DNA of 64,000 bases from Chaetomium olivaceum (GCA_039881045.1 JAYWVB010000036.1:279062-343061); one strand, 5' to 3'. Positions 45,495 to 57,900 are shown, counted from the stretch's first letter. A program made the numbers and translations. Notes: generated from the letters alone by a model not told the origin.

Positions 45495-47342
45495 TTACGG
45501 AAGGAGTCTCTTGGGCGTGCGGGGGTAGAACGCCGCGAGATGGACGCTGGGCAAGTTTAGATACCACGCTACGACGCGGTCCAGGCCGATACCACCACCA
45601 CCGTGTGCTGGCACACCGGCCTGCTTGAAGATGTCCACGTACTCCTTGATCCCCGGGCTGGCGGGGTCGATACCCTTGGTGCGGATGCGCGCCTCCAGCT
45701 CGACGGGGTCATGGATACGCTGCCCACCCGAGCAGATCTCCTGTCCGCGCATGAACAGATCGTACGCGTTGGTAACCTTGCGGTTGGTAGGGTCCTCCTT
45801 AGCGTAGAAGGGACGAGCCCCCTCAGGAAACTTGTCGAGCACGTAAAAGTCGGTGTTATACTTCTTGCGGATGATGGCACCCAACGCCTTCTCCTGGGGT
45901 GTGCTCATGTCCTCGTCGTCGGTGACGTTGCGGAACTCATCCGGCCCCTCCTCGCGAAGGAGCTTCTGACCTTCCGCGAACGTCAGGCGAACCTCTTTGC
46001 CTGGTTCTGGGAGGAGGAATTCCTCGGAGGGGTAGACGGAACGAACGAGGGCGATTTCTTCAGGGCAGCGCTCCTGGATGTTGCGGAAGATGTGGAACAG
46101 AACGCCTTCAAGCACATGCTGTACGAAATTTAGCAGGTATACTGACGATGGTGTCGATAACGCCGACATACCACAACTTCGCGGTAATCCTCTTTGATCT
46201 CCATCTCCATATCGAGACCGGTGAACTCAGTCATGTGCCTCGGCGTGTTAGAATTCTCGGCTCTGAACACGGGCCCAACACTGAACACGCGCTTCCGGCC
46301 GCCCGCAATCTCGATTTGCTTGTAGAACTGTGGTGATTGAGCTTGAACGTATTAGTGTTTATTTGGGATAAGATGGAATTGGTTACATACCGAGGAATGC
46401 TTCCTTCTCAAAATAGGGCATGCGGAACACGTTGGCGCCGCCTTCAGAGGCCGCAGCGATCAGGCATGGGGGCTCGAACTCCTTGAAACCGTGAGACCTC
46501 AGGTATGAGCGGTACAACTCTTTCATCTCGCCGCGGATATCGGCAATGGCTTGCTGTACGGCCGATCGCTTGTGCATCACGATGTTGTCCAGATGGGTAA
46601 GCATGCTGGCAGCAGGCGTGCCGGTGGCCTCGCCAGCAGAGGCAATAGTAAGCTTCTCGACCTCCTGCTCGACAGGCGCCTCCTCGTCGCTGAAGTTGGC
46701 CACCGGGCGGTTCGCCGCAGCAAGAGTCATGCCCAAAACGGTTGGGGCAGCGGCGTGGATGAAGCACTTGGTGATGTGCAGCTCGTAGTTGGAGACACGG
46801 CAGCTCTTGACGGGTTCGAGAGGCTTCTGGACCTTGGCCTCGACAATGACGAAGCTTTCCGGGTTGATAGCCCCAACCCATTTGACCATTTGACGGCTGA
46901 CGGGGGTGCCTTCGGGATTGGCAGCAACAACGCCCTGGATCGACCAGTTGCCCTCCTCGCGCAGCTCAACGAAGGCCATCTTGGCGCCCTGCATACGTGC
47001 GTTTTGGATCCATGCGCGTAGCTTGATCGACTTGCCTACGTGCTCATCACCGAGGGTCTTCAGATTAACTTCGACTAAATCGGCGGATAGCTTCGTCTCG
47101 TGTGTCTCCTGACCGTAGTTGTCCTTGGCGAGGTCTTCGGTCTGGGCAGCGGAACCGGATGCGGCAGCGGTGGCAGCTCGTTCGGCGGCGCGGCGAGCCT
47201 TCTCGGCCTCCTTCTTAGCCTTAGCCTCTGCCTTTTTCGCGGCCTTCTTTGAAACTCCGCCGTCCTCACCACCCTCGGCAGCAGGAGCCGCGACAGGAGT
47301 CTCGGCCGGAGGAGGAGCTGGGTTTACCGCGGGTTCAGTCAT
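45495..47342 (-). CDS. DPS1: Cytosolic aspartyl-tRNA synthetase
   Basis: Three exons: 47342-46391, 46341-46172 and 46118-45495; 581 residues, all in phase. The ATG at 47342 (MTEPAVNP) was chosen over upstream in-frame ATGs because the preceding sequence looks untranslated. A lysine/alanine-rich N-terminal extension (about 31-60), typical of eukaryotic AspRS and used for tRNA binding, precedes the OB-fold anticodon domain (SIKLRAWIQNARMQG). The class II catalytic core has motif 2 (FRAENSNTPRHMTEF) and motif 3 (GGGGIGLDRVV), ending in YPRTPKRLLP. It charges tRNA-Asp with aspartate in the cytosol. It is convergent with the ankyrin-subtilase (160 bp apart) and divergent from the Gemin2-like gene. 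Intact. Confidence 0.97.
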
Positions 47343-47692
47343 TTTTGGGGTTATTATGGGTTGAAGGTATTTGTTGTTTCTGGAATGCGGAATTGGTGTG
47401 ATTGGGTTGGGAGGAAGGCAGATATATCCCTTGCGCCTCAGTCTTGTGAGTCGAAAATTCCGAGTCACTGAAGATCCCGGCCTGACACACTTCGGAGTTG
47501 AGGGGCACGCATCTTTTTGGCGGGGCATGGAGGGGCAGTCATTCCATCGCTTATCAGCAAATTGGGAGCTTATCGGGGGTCATTACCCTTATAAATCGTT
47601 GTAAGCAAAGACTATGCAGCAGCGCGACCAACCCCTGTCAAAGTTTCCCAAACCCATGGATCCTAAACCTCGATTCACGAAAAACGCGACTC
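47343..47692. promoter_or_regulatory. Bidirectional promoter AspRS / Gemin2-like
   Basis: 350 bp between divergent start codons. It contains GAGTCA at 47462-47467 (TGACTC on the other strand), a Gcn4/CPC1 core; aminoacyl-tRNA synthetase genes are known targets of cross-pathway control. The match is to the six-base core only. Confidence 0.45.
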
Positions 47693-49329
47693 ATGGATAC
47701 AACGTTCAAAGCTCCAGTAACGATGGGACCGAAACGCAATCACAACGCCGTGACGGCTGGTGATGATAACGACTCGTCATATTCGTCATCAAACAAGCGA
47801 CGTCGAGAACAGCAAAACTCCAAACCAAAGCAGGTAGAAGGCAAACCCGATCCCACCTATGGTCAACGAACTGCCTTCCCGGGTCTCGATGACGATGGAT
47901 CCGCTCAAATATCTGATGACGACCTGGAATTTGAAGCGAATGCGGAGGCACTCGCCTACCTCAGAGCAGTTCGGTAAGCCTTCCTTTTTCCCGTGTTTGT
48001 ACCATCATCATCCAGCACCTGCTAAATTGCAATTCCCACCCCCCAGCCGGACGTGAATCGTGAAACCGCAAACGAACAAAAGACTTGGTAGACTAATGGT
48101 AAGTACCTCATAGGCAAGAAGCAAGCGGCGTTCCAAACGTTTTAGTAGCCCCCAAAGCCGGGCCTGAGCTCCCTACCCATTTACAAGGCTCGGATGCCAT
48201 CGACCGCAGCATCTACGCCGACGGAGTCGGCGACTCGCGAGGCTACTACCACGACGGCGCGTACACCGCAGCGCCCGACCCAGATCCGTCGACCACATCC
48301 TCCCCGGATGACGAAGCAGAAGAAGGCGAAGTCCTCCCCGTCGCCGAAGCCGACCGCATCGCAGCGCAAAACGCCGCCCTCCGCAAAGCCTACTTCGCCT
48401 CGCTCACCGCGCGCTTCCTCCGCCTGCGCGCCCTCCTCCACCAGACCCCGTCCCAATCGGTCATCGCCGCCCTGCCGCGGGATCACGGCACCGAGGTCGG
48501 CTCGTTCGGCGCCAAGTCGTGGACCTTCCGCGTGTGGACCAGGCGCATCCGCTACACCGACCCGCTGCCCGCCCAGGTCGCCCTGCTAAAGCGCCAGAGC
48601 GTGCTGAAACTACTGCGCGTGATTCTGGGTGGCAAGTTCATCCGCCGCGGGTATGAGCTCCGCCCGCGCACCAGCCGCTGGATCTGGGCGCTGCTCGCGC
48701 GCTTGCCGGACCAGGGCCAGATGGATTACACCGAGGTGGGCTGGGTACGGGAGCTGGGCAAGAGGGCCGTGCTGATGATGGTGAGTATCGCGCATATGGA
48801 CGCACTAAGAGAGGAGGTGGAGGGGGATTTGGAGGGGAATGTTGATGAGGATGTTGAAGAGGAGTTTGCTGAGGAGATGGTTTTGGACGAGGATGGGGAG
48901 GATCGTGCCATTGCTGCGTCGACGGAGCCTCAACCTTCCGCCGCCGCTACCGCTCCCACTGATGCTGAAAACGGCAAAGACCAAGACGGGGAGATGGACA
49001 TGGACTTTGATGAGACCGCAGACGACGAGTTGCCCGTAACCGGCGTCAACAAGGACTTCGCCGCTGACATTGCGGCTGCCAAGGCCCGATTGCTGGCGCT
49101 GCTCGAGGGGAACACGGGCACGCAACAGGAAGATGCCCCAGCCGCAGCTGATGCCGACGCTATGGAGGACCAAGAGAATGGCGCCAACGACGATGATACG
49201 GTCACTTTGGACGAGGCCGAAGCCCGGTTCAACATGCGGGCGACCCTGAACATGATCCTGACCGTGGCCGGTGAGTTTTACGGGCAGAAGGACATGCTCG
49301 AGTTCCGGGACCCATTTCCTGCCCTGTAA
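47693..49329 (+). CDS. Gemin2/SIP1-like spliceosomal assembly protein
   Basis: Exon 1 is 47693-47973, exon 2 is 48114-49329; 498 residues. The 140-nt intron joins GCAGTTCG to a CATAG acceptor in phase. The N-terminus has a basic KRRREQQ stretch and an acidic ISDDDLEFEAN motif. The core (about 190-300) resembles Gemin2: VLKLLRVILGGKFIRRG, then RTSRWIWALLARLPD, then VGWVRELGKRAVLMM. Gemin2 holds the Sm ring during U snRNP assembly in the SMN complex. The C-terminal half is long, acidic and variable, ending in a helix (FNMRATLNMILTVAGEFYG) also typical of fungal members. An upstream in-frame ATG at 47498 exists, but its product looks untranslated; ATG 47723 is another option. Family assignment is from these helices alone. 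Confidence 0.7.
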
Positions 49330-49752
49330 GTCTGGCACAAACATGCCATCTACTTAGACTCTCACTTCGATACTGCGGCGTTGGGCCACATAAATCGCTT
49401 CACGAGGTAACTGTTAGGTAACTGTTATTTAATGTTCATTTCATTTGCTCGCGCTGCGCGTCGTAGGTATGCTCGAACAGTAATCAGAATGCAGCCCATC
49501 GCGGTGTCCACTGTGCCCCTCATGATAAACGCCGTCGCCTCCAGAAACAAATGCAAAGACAAGTAATAAGCCAGAACCGGCCTCCTATCCATGGTATAAT
49601 GCAGACCCGTCTCTGCCTGCTCGAGGCTCAGCAGAGATCCGTAAGAAAAACGCCAAACTCGCAATGCCATTACCCACCACCGTCATTCCCATCAACGGAC
49701 CATCCCATCCCATCCAGCCACATGCTCCCCCTCACTCCCCCAGCGCACTCAC
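49330..49752. other. Convergent 3' flanks
   Basis: Between the stops of the Gemin2-like and Spd1/Dif1-like genes. Nothing recognised. Confidence 0.5.
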
Positions 49753-50747
49753 TCACTCAATCTCCATCCTCCCATCCCCCGTAAGCCCATAATCCAAAAA
49801 GCTCGCCTCCTCAAAATCATTCCCATCCTCCCTTCGCACCACCACCATGACGTTCTCCTCCTGCCCACCACCAACAGACCCCTTATTACTACTCCCACTC
49901 CCCGACCCGGACCCCACCCCGCGCGACCTCGACCGCCTTGGCACGGCCAGCACGCGCGCGCTCTCCCACAGCCCCGCCGCGGCGGCGTGACGTTGCGCGG
50001 CGAGATCTCCTCCTCCAGCTCCAGCAGCCAGGCTTCGGGGCTGTCGCTGCTCAGGCGCACGGGCCCGCGGTAGGGGAGTGTGGTTGTGTTGTTTAGGGTC
50101 TCGGCGGTGGCATCGTCCTCGTCGGAGGTGAAGATGCGTTTGCGGGTTGTTGGGGTTGGGGTTTGGGTAGGGTGGAAGGCGGTGGCGATGTTGAGGGGCC
50201 CGCCGGTTGTGGTGCTTGATGTGAAGGAGGAGGGGAACGAGGAGGTGCTGGTGACGGTGTCTTGGCTGCTTGTTAGGCCGGGCATGGCGTCCATGTCGTC
50301 CATCTCGTCGATGGTTGAGTTGCTGCTATTGTTGTGAGCGGGCTGGAAGGCGAGGCCGCCGACTCGGTTGATGCCGCAGAAGGGTTCCAGTTCGCGCAGG
50401 TAAGAGGTGGGTGCTGTGGTGGAGTTGGTCGAGGTTGCGTAGGAGTCGTCGGTGGTGGTGGGGTTGCTGACGTTGTCCTCGGACCAGAGCGTGAAGCCGC
50501 TGTAGGCGCTGCCGGTCTTGTAGCCTTCTGGAATGGCCTTGCGGACTCGCATGCCGACATTCAAGAGGTCGGTTTGGACTTGCCCCGGGATATGAGGGCC
50601 GTTGAGAGGCGGTTGACTGGTCGGTTTTGAGGCGGCATTAGCCGACGTAGTGGCGTTTGTTGTCTTGTTGAAGAACGAAGTGATGGATCGTTGCGCAGGA
50701 TCGCTGGCTGCGCCGGCGAATTGCCGCTTCGTGCGAGGCCCAGCCAT
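49753..50747 (-). CDS. Spd1/Dif1-type ribonucleotide reductase regulator, one frameshift
   Basis: ATG at 50747; about 331 residues after adding one missing base. A PIP-like box near the N-terminus (QRSITSFF) would bind PCNA. The signature LLNVGMRVRKAIPEGYKTG at about 61-79 resembles the conserved motif of Spd1/Dif1/Sml1-related small proteins, which restrain ribonucleotide reductase by inhibition or by keeping the small subunit nuclear. In Spd1, PCNA binding leads to CRL4-Cdt2 degradation in S phase. The rest is Ser/Thr-rich and disordered. The first frame (ending LELEEEISP) must shift near 50008-50016, in TCC repeats, to reach LWESARVLAVPRRSRSRG and the acidic end DFEEASFLDYGL to the stop at 49753. 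Read without correction, the tail is Arg/Trp/Gly-rich nonsense. An MCB element lies upstream. Confidence 0.72.
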
Positions 50748-52190
50748 TTCTTGAAGATTTATTCGATGAGTTCAGGTGAGTTTTGGGTGTTCTTTCGCAG
50801 AGGACTCGATTGATTGTTATCGAATGAAACAAGGGGCTTAACTAATGGGGGGGTAATCGGATCGTGGATCGAGGGGAAGAGAACAAAGAGAAGGCTGGGG
50901 GTGCAGCCGAAAGCGAATGGCCCAAAAAGGAGCTGACCGATTCGGAAATCCGGTGTGGGTCCCCTGCGAAATCAAGGCGCGACGACCGTGTTTTGACGCG
51001 TTAATTGGATCAACTTGCACGGGATTGGTCGATTCGACTGGGGCTGGGAATCCGGGCTGGGACGTGCATCCAGCCTCGGCGTGCTGAAGAGGGTCAACTG
51101 CCGGAAGCCTGTTTACCTACCCAAAGCTTCTTCATGGAACTGCGGACTCGATTCGTTGTCTCTCACCTGAGAGCAACGCAGTTTCAGTGGTAATCCCTTG
51201 GCTTCCCCTGCAGGATAATCCTCGCGTTATTCCCTGACTCCCAGTTGGCAAGGCTTTTTTTGGTGAAACGATTTCCCCCTTCGTTAGCGTGGCTGAGTGT
51301 TCTCAGTCCTGGAACATGAGCTACCGTGTTAGTTCATTCAGAACAAAATCAGCGGCCCAAGACGCGGCCGACGTTGTATGAAACACTTCGTTTGGCGCAG
51401 CACGCTTGGAATTGGTTGGGAGGCTCAGGTCGAGATATCCACAAGTGTCATCCGGGGTCCTGGCCTGGAGTTGGCCTGGCCCTGGTGAAACAAGTCCAAA
51501 AATACACACTTCGCCCGACCAACACTCCGCATATTACTTGGACTTGCTCGCATCTCGGTTGTTGCAACATCACCCCCAATTCGATTGCTTCACAGCAGAC
51601 GTCGCAAGTTCGTTGGCTTACCCCGGATGGCAATGCTGAGCCGCCCGGAGATATGGAGACAAGATTCAGCTGTGCCGCAGCCTAGGCACTCACATCGATC
51701 CAACACATTGGCGTGGTCATGGAATCTCGTCAATTTGTCGTTGTAAAGCAACAATGATGCCCCCTTTTTTTCAGTCACCGCACCGAGGCCCTCGGCGGTC
51801 CTCAGCGCTCCACGTCCTCGCGTTTAGCAGCCCTACCACCCGCCCGTGGCAAGAAAGTCTAGACGCTTGTGAGAATGCCTCTGCCAGCGATCCTCCCATG
51901 CAGTATCACCTGCCTGTACAGCAAAAGACAAGACGAACGATCGGAAAACGCAGATCGAGAGAAAAGTCGGAGAAGTCGATGATGCTAGATATCCGGACCC
52001 CAAACGCCCTCCCAGATTGTTGTGCGGGGTGATTTTTGGCGAATCCATCTTCTATCCGCAAATGAGATTGATTTGACGATCGAGAGTAATGTGTCTAGAC
52101 GCCCAACTCGAACCAGCCTTGCAGATACCGAGATGACCCCATTACCATGCCATGATGCCCAAGGAAAGAAAACAGTCGCGAGCGAACCGC
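50748..52190. other. Spacer Spd1/Dif1-like promoter to RPS27 3' flank
   Basis: Frames of up to 119 codons without motifs; none called. No RNA gene found. Confidence 0.5.
50996..51001. promoter_or_regulatory. MCB element ACGCGT
   Basis: A perfect MluI cell-cycle box about 250 bp upstream of the Spd1/Dif1-like start. MBF binds ACGCGT and drives G1/S genes, including dNTP-supply genes. A six-base match can occur by chance; the gene context makes it worth noting. Confidence 0.45.
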
Positions 52191-52753
52191 TTACTTCCTC
52201 CGGAACGAGCAGCCCTCCGTGAGCCTAGCCTTGCCACCGGTCGGCTGGCAGAGGACGGTCGTGCAACCTTGGCAGATGACGACGGTTTGGGCGTGGGAGA
52301 AGACGGTGGTGATGGTGAAGCACCCGGGGCACTTGACGTCCATGAAGAAGGAGCGGGGACCGGGCACAAGGGTCTGCATATTGTCAGCATTATCGACCGA
52401 GGGGCGGGCTTGTCGACATCGAGGCGTACCTTGAGCTTGTGCTTGCGGGCCTCAGCAGCAGGGCTGGGGTTGAGTAGATCAACGGCGAGAACCTTTTTGA
52501 GAAATCATCCGTCAGCAAAACGCCCTCTAATTATCGGTTCCTCCTCCTGCCCGTCAAAGTCCGTGCTCTCCGCAAGTGCCTCCCGTATCACGCCGCAATT
52601 TTGGGCCGCGGCCAAACTCCGATGTTCGGCTCCAAAATTGAGATCCTCCCGGCGGCGTGATGTGGTGTTGACGCAGGGCTCGTGACTCGCGAGAGGGACA
52701 TCGAACGGGCAGGATGGCGAAAAAAATCGGGCAGAGTTTCGGCTTCTTACCAT
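52191..52753 (-). CDS. RPS27: 40S ribosomal protein eS27
   Basis: Three exons: 52753-52751 (only the ATG), 52492-52430 and 52373-52191; 82 residues, exactly the family length. The C4 zinc ribbon is complete: Cys37-x2-Cys40 (CPGC) and Cys56-x2-Cys59 (CQGC). The protein belongs to the 40S subunit and helps 18S rRNA maturation. The first intron (52750-52493, GTAAGA donor, CAAAAAG acceptor) directly follows the start codon, so the protein's second codon GTT opens exon 2. An intron at this place is frequent in fungal ribosomal-protein genes. Downstream in-frame ATGs would truncate the protein, so the split start is well supported. Confidence 0.95.
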
Positions 52754-53279
52754 CTTGACTGATTACTTCCGAATGTCGAAAGGACGAGCAGTAGCTTGAT
52801 TGATGAAATCTGGATGGGGTTGGCGGCAGACTCTGGCTCGTTGATGGTTGCGAAGGGGATTTTCAGGCGGCCCAGCAGAACGAAAGTTCGAGAGGCCAAA
52901 TTTGGGTCTGTGAGGAGCAAAAGGCAAATTTGGCTAGCCTCGGAGCAAGTCTGTTAGGGCTTGCTCGCGTGACCAATAAGAGGTGGGTTAACCCCTGTTT
53001 GATGCAAGTCAAAGTGGGGGGACCTTTTGGGCAGTTGCGGAACGCAAGCATGGTGGGGTGAACCGCATTCGAGGTGGGGGCAATTGGGGTACGTCTACGT
53101 ATGGCTTCGAGGGACGCGAATCCGTCGACAACTATCAGGCAGCAAGATCCCATAACATTGAGCTTATCTGCCATTATTGACTGGTAGTTGACTGTTCCCG
53201 AGAGTCACCTGTGTTTTACGAACTACAATTCCCCAAGACGATCACAGCACAACCCACAACCCCGAAAAGGCATTCCAAT
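52754..53279. promoter_or_regulatory. Bidirectional promoter RPS27 / PLP2
   Basis: 526 bp between divergent start codons. No specific element assigned. Confidence 0.6.
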
Positions 53280-54118
53280 ATGGCAGCACCAACAGAGCAG
53301 CGAATCGCTGTTCCCATAGACGACCCCAATGCCGACACAGAATGGTCAGACCGGCCTGGCCATGCAGTTCTCAGTGACATATTAATGATGTGACTCACAG
53401 GAACGACATCCTCCGCAAGCACGGCGTCATCCCCGAAAAGCCGCCCTCGCCAACCCCGCTCATCGAAGAAGCCATCCTGGAAGCGCGGCGAATAGCACAC
53501 GACAACCGCCTCGAGGGCAAGGACCTATCGGACCTCTCGGACCTCGAAGACGAAGAAGACGAGGCCTTCCTCGAGACCTACCGACAAAAACGCATGCAGG
53601 AGCTCGCCGCGCTTCAAAAGACCTCGGTGCACGGCTCCGTCTACCCTCTCTCCAAGCCGGACTACGAGCGCGAGGTGACGACGGCCTCGCAGGCCGGGCC
53701 CGTGCTCGTCAACCTGGCCTCGCCGCAGGGCAGCAACGTCGAGTCGCGCGTGCTGTCGGAGCTCTGGCGCCAGGCGGCGCGCGAGTACGGCGACATCAAG
53801 TTCTGCGAGATGCGCGCCGACAAGGCCATCGAGGGCTACCCGGAGCGCAACTGCCCGACCATTCTGGTCTACGACAAGGGGGACCTCGTCAAGCAGGTTG
53901 TAACGCTGGCGACGGTGGGCGGGGTCCGCATGAGCATGCTCGACCTGGACAAGATATTGGTCGAGGTGGGCGCGTTGAAGGATAATGATATGCGTGTGCT
54001 GAAGCGCAGGAGGGCGGCGGAGGATGCCGAGGAGGAGAGGGCGGCGGGCGGCAGCAGGGGGATCAAGAGTAGCCGAGATGGGATGAAACCCAGCGATGAC
54101 GATGATGATTGGGATTGA
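53280..54118 (+). CDS. PLP2: Phosducin-like protein 2
   Basis: Exon 1 is 53280-53344 and exon 2 is 53401-54118; 260 residues. The 56-nt intron (GTCAGA donor, GACTCACAG acceptor) joins TG to G, giving Trp22 followed by NDILRKHGVIP, the hallmark start of PLP2-type phosducins. An acidic helix (LSDLEDEEDEAFLETYRQKR) and a thioredoxin-fold domain (about 90-215: YPLSKPDYEREVT; VLVNLASPQG; NCPTILVYDKGDLV) follow, then an acidic tail with DDDDDWD. PLP2 is a cofactor of the CCT/TRiC chaperonin for actin and tubulin folding and is essential in yeast. No redox CxxC is present, as expected for the family. The reading frame is intact. Confidence 0.93.
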
Positions 54119-54945
54119 TAGATGATCAGTCGGCGGGGTGACTCACTCGGTGTGTGACTCGTGGCGAGTTCAAGGACATATGGCTGGCCAGTAAGAATCC
54201 AGCCAGGAAGAAAGGCTCCGGGCCGTTGTGTTTGAATGCGGCCCTAAGATGAGAGCGGTCAATCGAACGACGCCCCTTTCGTGGTCGTCGAAGTAACCCG
54301 TAGGGGGACGGGAGTCTTGTTGGATATGGCTTCGGGAGTTAAGACCTCGTCTCCCAATTCTCTTCCACCACAACATCCGTTCTACGTGGGTTTAAAGACA
54401 ATCCAGCTCCGATAGCACGAGTTGATTTGTTGATGTTGGAGATCACAAAAGCCCGACGAACTCATCCACAGCAAGGGTCCATGTCAAGGTTTTACTGTGT
54501 AGTCGGGTCATCTACAATAAGCACAATAGTATGTCGACGATACGCATAATACAATCAAGCAATCACAAACCCTACCAAGTGGCCGAAGCAGGAAAGCAGC
54601 TCAAGCATCTAAATCTCGACCACGACAATCGAACCCAGAGGCCCCAAATTAGCACCAGTCAGAAACCGTGAAAGGCATTAATTAGTGACAGCAATAACCG
54701 CAGCGCAAGTAAGTCGCTGAGAAACCCCGATACCCTCTCCGTCCATGCCTCTCCTCGCTATACCCGAAACGCCACTTGGTATCCCTCCACCGGTATGCCT
54801 TCCTTCGAAACGCCGGAGAAAGAACCATGGGACTGGAGAGCTGCCGATATGATAATAAGTGTCTCCCCATGCCAGCCTTGAGCAACAGACATGCAATGCA
54901 AGTTGATAAAAAGAAAAGAGACAAAAGCAAGCAAGGAAACATTCC
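54119..54945. other. Convergent 3' flanks PLP2 / KOG1
   Basis: No gene. A TGACTCA at 54139-54145 lies downstream of both neighbours and is unlikely to be functional for them. Confidence 0.5.
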
Positions 54946-57900
54946 TCAAAACGGGCCAACCCGCTCGTTGCCACACGAATAGAGGCTGACATGGTTGTCG
55001 CCACGCGCGGCACAGCCGAGGAGCATACGGTGTGGGTGGAACGCGGTGGCGGTGAGCGGAGCAGCCTTGTGGCCCAGGAAACCAGAGTAAGGCTCAACGC
55101 GAGTGATTTCATGCCCGTCGAAGTCAAAGATCTTGACAAGATGGGCCGAGGTGCCGCTGTTCGACAGCCAATCAGTTTATAGCTCGTAAAGAAAATCCTA
55201 GGGGTGAGAGAAACACTTACACAGCAAACACGGGCAAATGCTCGTGGGTGCTCGCAGTTCGTAGCACATCCTTGGTTGTCTGAAACGTCTTGAGCGGCTG
55301 CTCCATACGGATATCCCAGAGATGAACTTTTCCGTTGCGACTAGCAGACAACAGCTCGCGCTGGCCGCCGCGCTGCATGTGCACGGAGCGCACCCATTGC
55401 CTGCTCTCGTCCTTCCACTTACGAACCATGGTCTCCTGCGGCTTCATGCGCGCGTCAAAAACGCGGATGGCGCCGTCGCCAAAGCCAGCGACAAAGATGT
55501 TGCCCGTCATCTGGTCGGACGCCAACGCCGTCACACAGGAACCGGACCGCGCTGGGATCTCGTGCGTGCACATCTCATGGCCCGCGTTCCATATCCGGAT
55601 GACTCGCTCATCACCGGCCACCAGCACTTGACCGTTGACCTGCTGCCAGTCGAAGACCATTCCGGAGTTGACGTTGGAAGGGACCATATGGGTAAGGGCG
55701 CGCCATGAGGACGCAAGTTCGACGTCTGTGTCGCTGTCATAGTTGTGGTAAATGCGAATGACACCATCCGAGGAGCCGGTCATGAGGAGAGCCTGGTCAT
55801 CCTCATTGATGAACCGCATGTCCGAGATCTTGGACCCTTCGGGGTTTCCGTTGGAGAAGCGGCTCTTGCGGGAATTAGTCTTCCAGTCCCAGATCGTGAC
55901 TGTGTTACCGTCGTCGGCGACGGCGATGTGGTTCTCAAACTGGTGGAAAGTCATCTTGGATGGCTGCGAACCAGTGAGGATGACACCCGCATGGCCATTC
56001 CACTTGTGCGTCCTGGCATGAGTCTTTTGTGGCTGCGTCTCTCTAAGAACGGCCTCGTTGCGTGCTCTTCGCCATAACCGCTCGTTATACTCGTTGCTGC
56101 CGGGCTCTTCGGCTTCGGGCGCCTTCATTTGAGGCTCGCGGAAATATTCAGTTGACCAGTCCAGGAATGTGCTGGCCAAGGGGAGGGTGGGGGGCTCTCT
56201 GAGCTTGCGCTCGGTGTAGCCGGCACAGAGCGGCTCATTAGCAATATGATAGTTTGATGGGGGCGCAACCTGGTCGTGCTGCTCAGGTGGGGCGTTTTCG
56301 TGACTCGGCCCCTTACGACTTCGTTGGGAGAATGACCTCTGCAAGCCGGGTGTTGCTGGGGGGGTCGGAGCATTAGCGGCGGCATCGAGTGTACCCATGA
56401 GCGGCCCGAACAAGTAGCTGGCTGTCCGCTTGAGAAGACCGGGAGATGGCATCGGTTGGGCTGCCGCCGTGCGGGTGCCGGCTACGCTGATTCTCTGGCT
56501 CATGTCACCTCTCGACACTTTTCTAGCGCGCCGGAGGATCTCGTCCATGAGAGTTTGCGCCTGGGCGCCGACAGGAGAGTGCAGCAATGCGTGGTGAACG
56601 TAATCCAGGATATTGGTGGCGTCTCTCTGTACCTCGGGATGGGGATCCACGCTCAAAATGTTGATGTGCTTCCAACACGCTGCGAAAACCGAATCGTGGG
56701 CCACGCCAAACGCAGTAGGTGTAATGGTCCCGTCTCTCTCACGGTTCTCGCGCCGTGCAAAATGCAGGCCCATCTTGTGATCCAAACCGTCTTCTGGCGG
56801 AGCGAACAACTGGTACTCCTTCTCTTCCAGAAGCTGTTCGTAGGCGGCGACCAAGAATTTGTTCTCGTAACGAAGAACAAAATGGGAGAAGAAGACGAGC
56901 AGCTCCTTCCGGACAATAGGACTGCCGTCGGTCGCCAGCTCTAGCATGGCCCAGGCGATACCCTCCTCGATCCTTGCCACTTCGTCCGTTATATCGGGGA
57001 TACCGAGGAAGGTGGTCATGGCGTGCGCCATGGCGGCGCGAACCTCGGGGCAGTGGTCCTTAATGAGGTACGACAGCTTCAGGTGAGCATTTTCCCGAAT
57101 GCCTCTCCACTTCGCATCTGGAAGATCCCTCCACAGTTGGCTGATGCAGAGACAAGACCATTGGCGCAGCAAAGGATTCTCGGGGTGCTCGATGTGATGT
57201 AGGCAGTAGGTCATGATGTCAGTCGAGTTGCAGACAATCTGGCCGGGTTTGAAGCCCTTGCAAAGCATGGCCAAAATGAATGCGCACATGGCCTTGTGCT
57301 CGTCCAGAACCACCACACCGACGACAGGAAACGTCTCTTGCGGCTTCATTATGGCCGCGAAGTAAGTGTAGCCATTGTCCTTGATGAGGTCTTGTTGGCA
57401 CGAAATGTCCACAGCCAAAACACGAGTCCAGATGAAGACCATGACAGGCTTGAGTTCTTGAGCAGCCGACTGCAGCAACTTGAGCACATATGGGAAGATG
57501 CCGATACTCAGGGCCAGCTGCACAGCCCAGGGTCCGAGGTCAAGGAATCGGCCCAAAAGGATCAGGGCTCTCAGCCGGTGTTGTTGGCTGAGGAGAACTT
57601 GGAGTACTACGGGTAGCTGTTCTGGTGGCTTCTGCGAGACCGCATCCCCCCTCGTCAGATAGATCTCGAAAGCCGTGAGCTGCTCTGTGAAGAAGGTGGA
57701 GTTGACGTATTCGTACGGGACTCCATCGGCCTCCCGTCTTTCCAACATCGGGAGTTGCGCTAGTGCCATGTCAACAGCAAGATCCCAGCTCTCCCAAAGA
57801 GGGTGTCGCCGCGTATCGGGAAGCTCAGGATAAGATTGAGGATTGCATCCGTAGACGGGCATGATTCGTTGCGCCAAAAGGAAGTTGCGGAACAAGGCCG

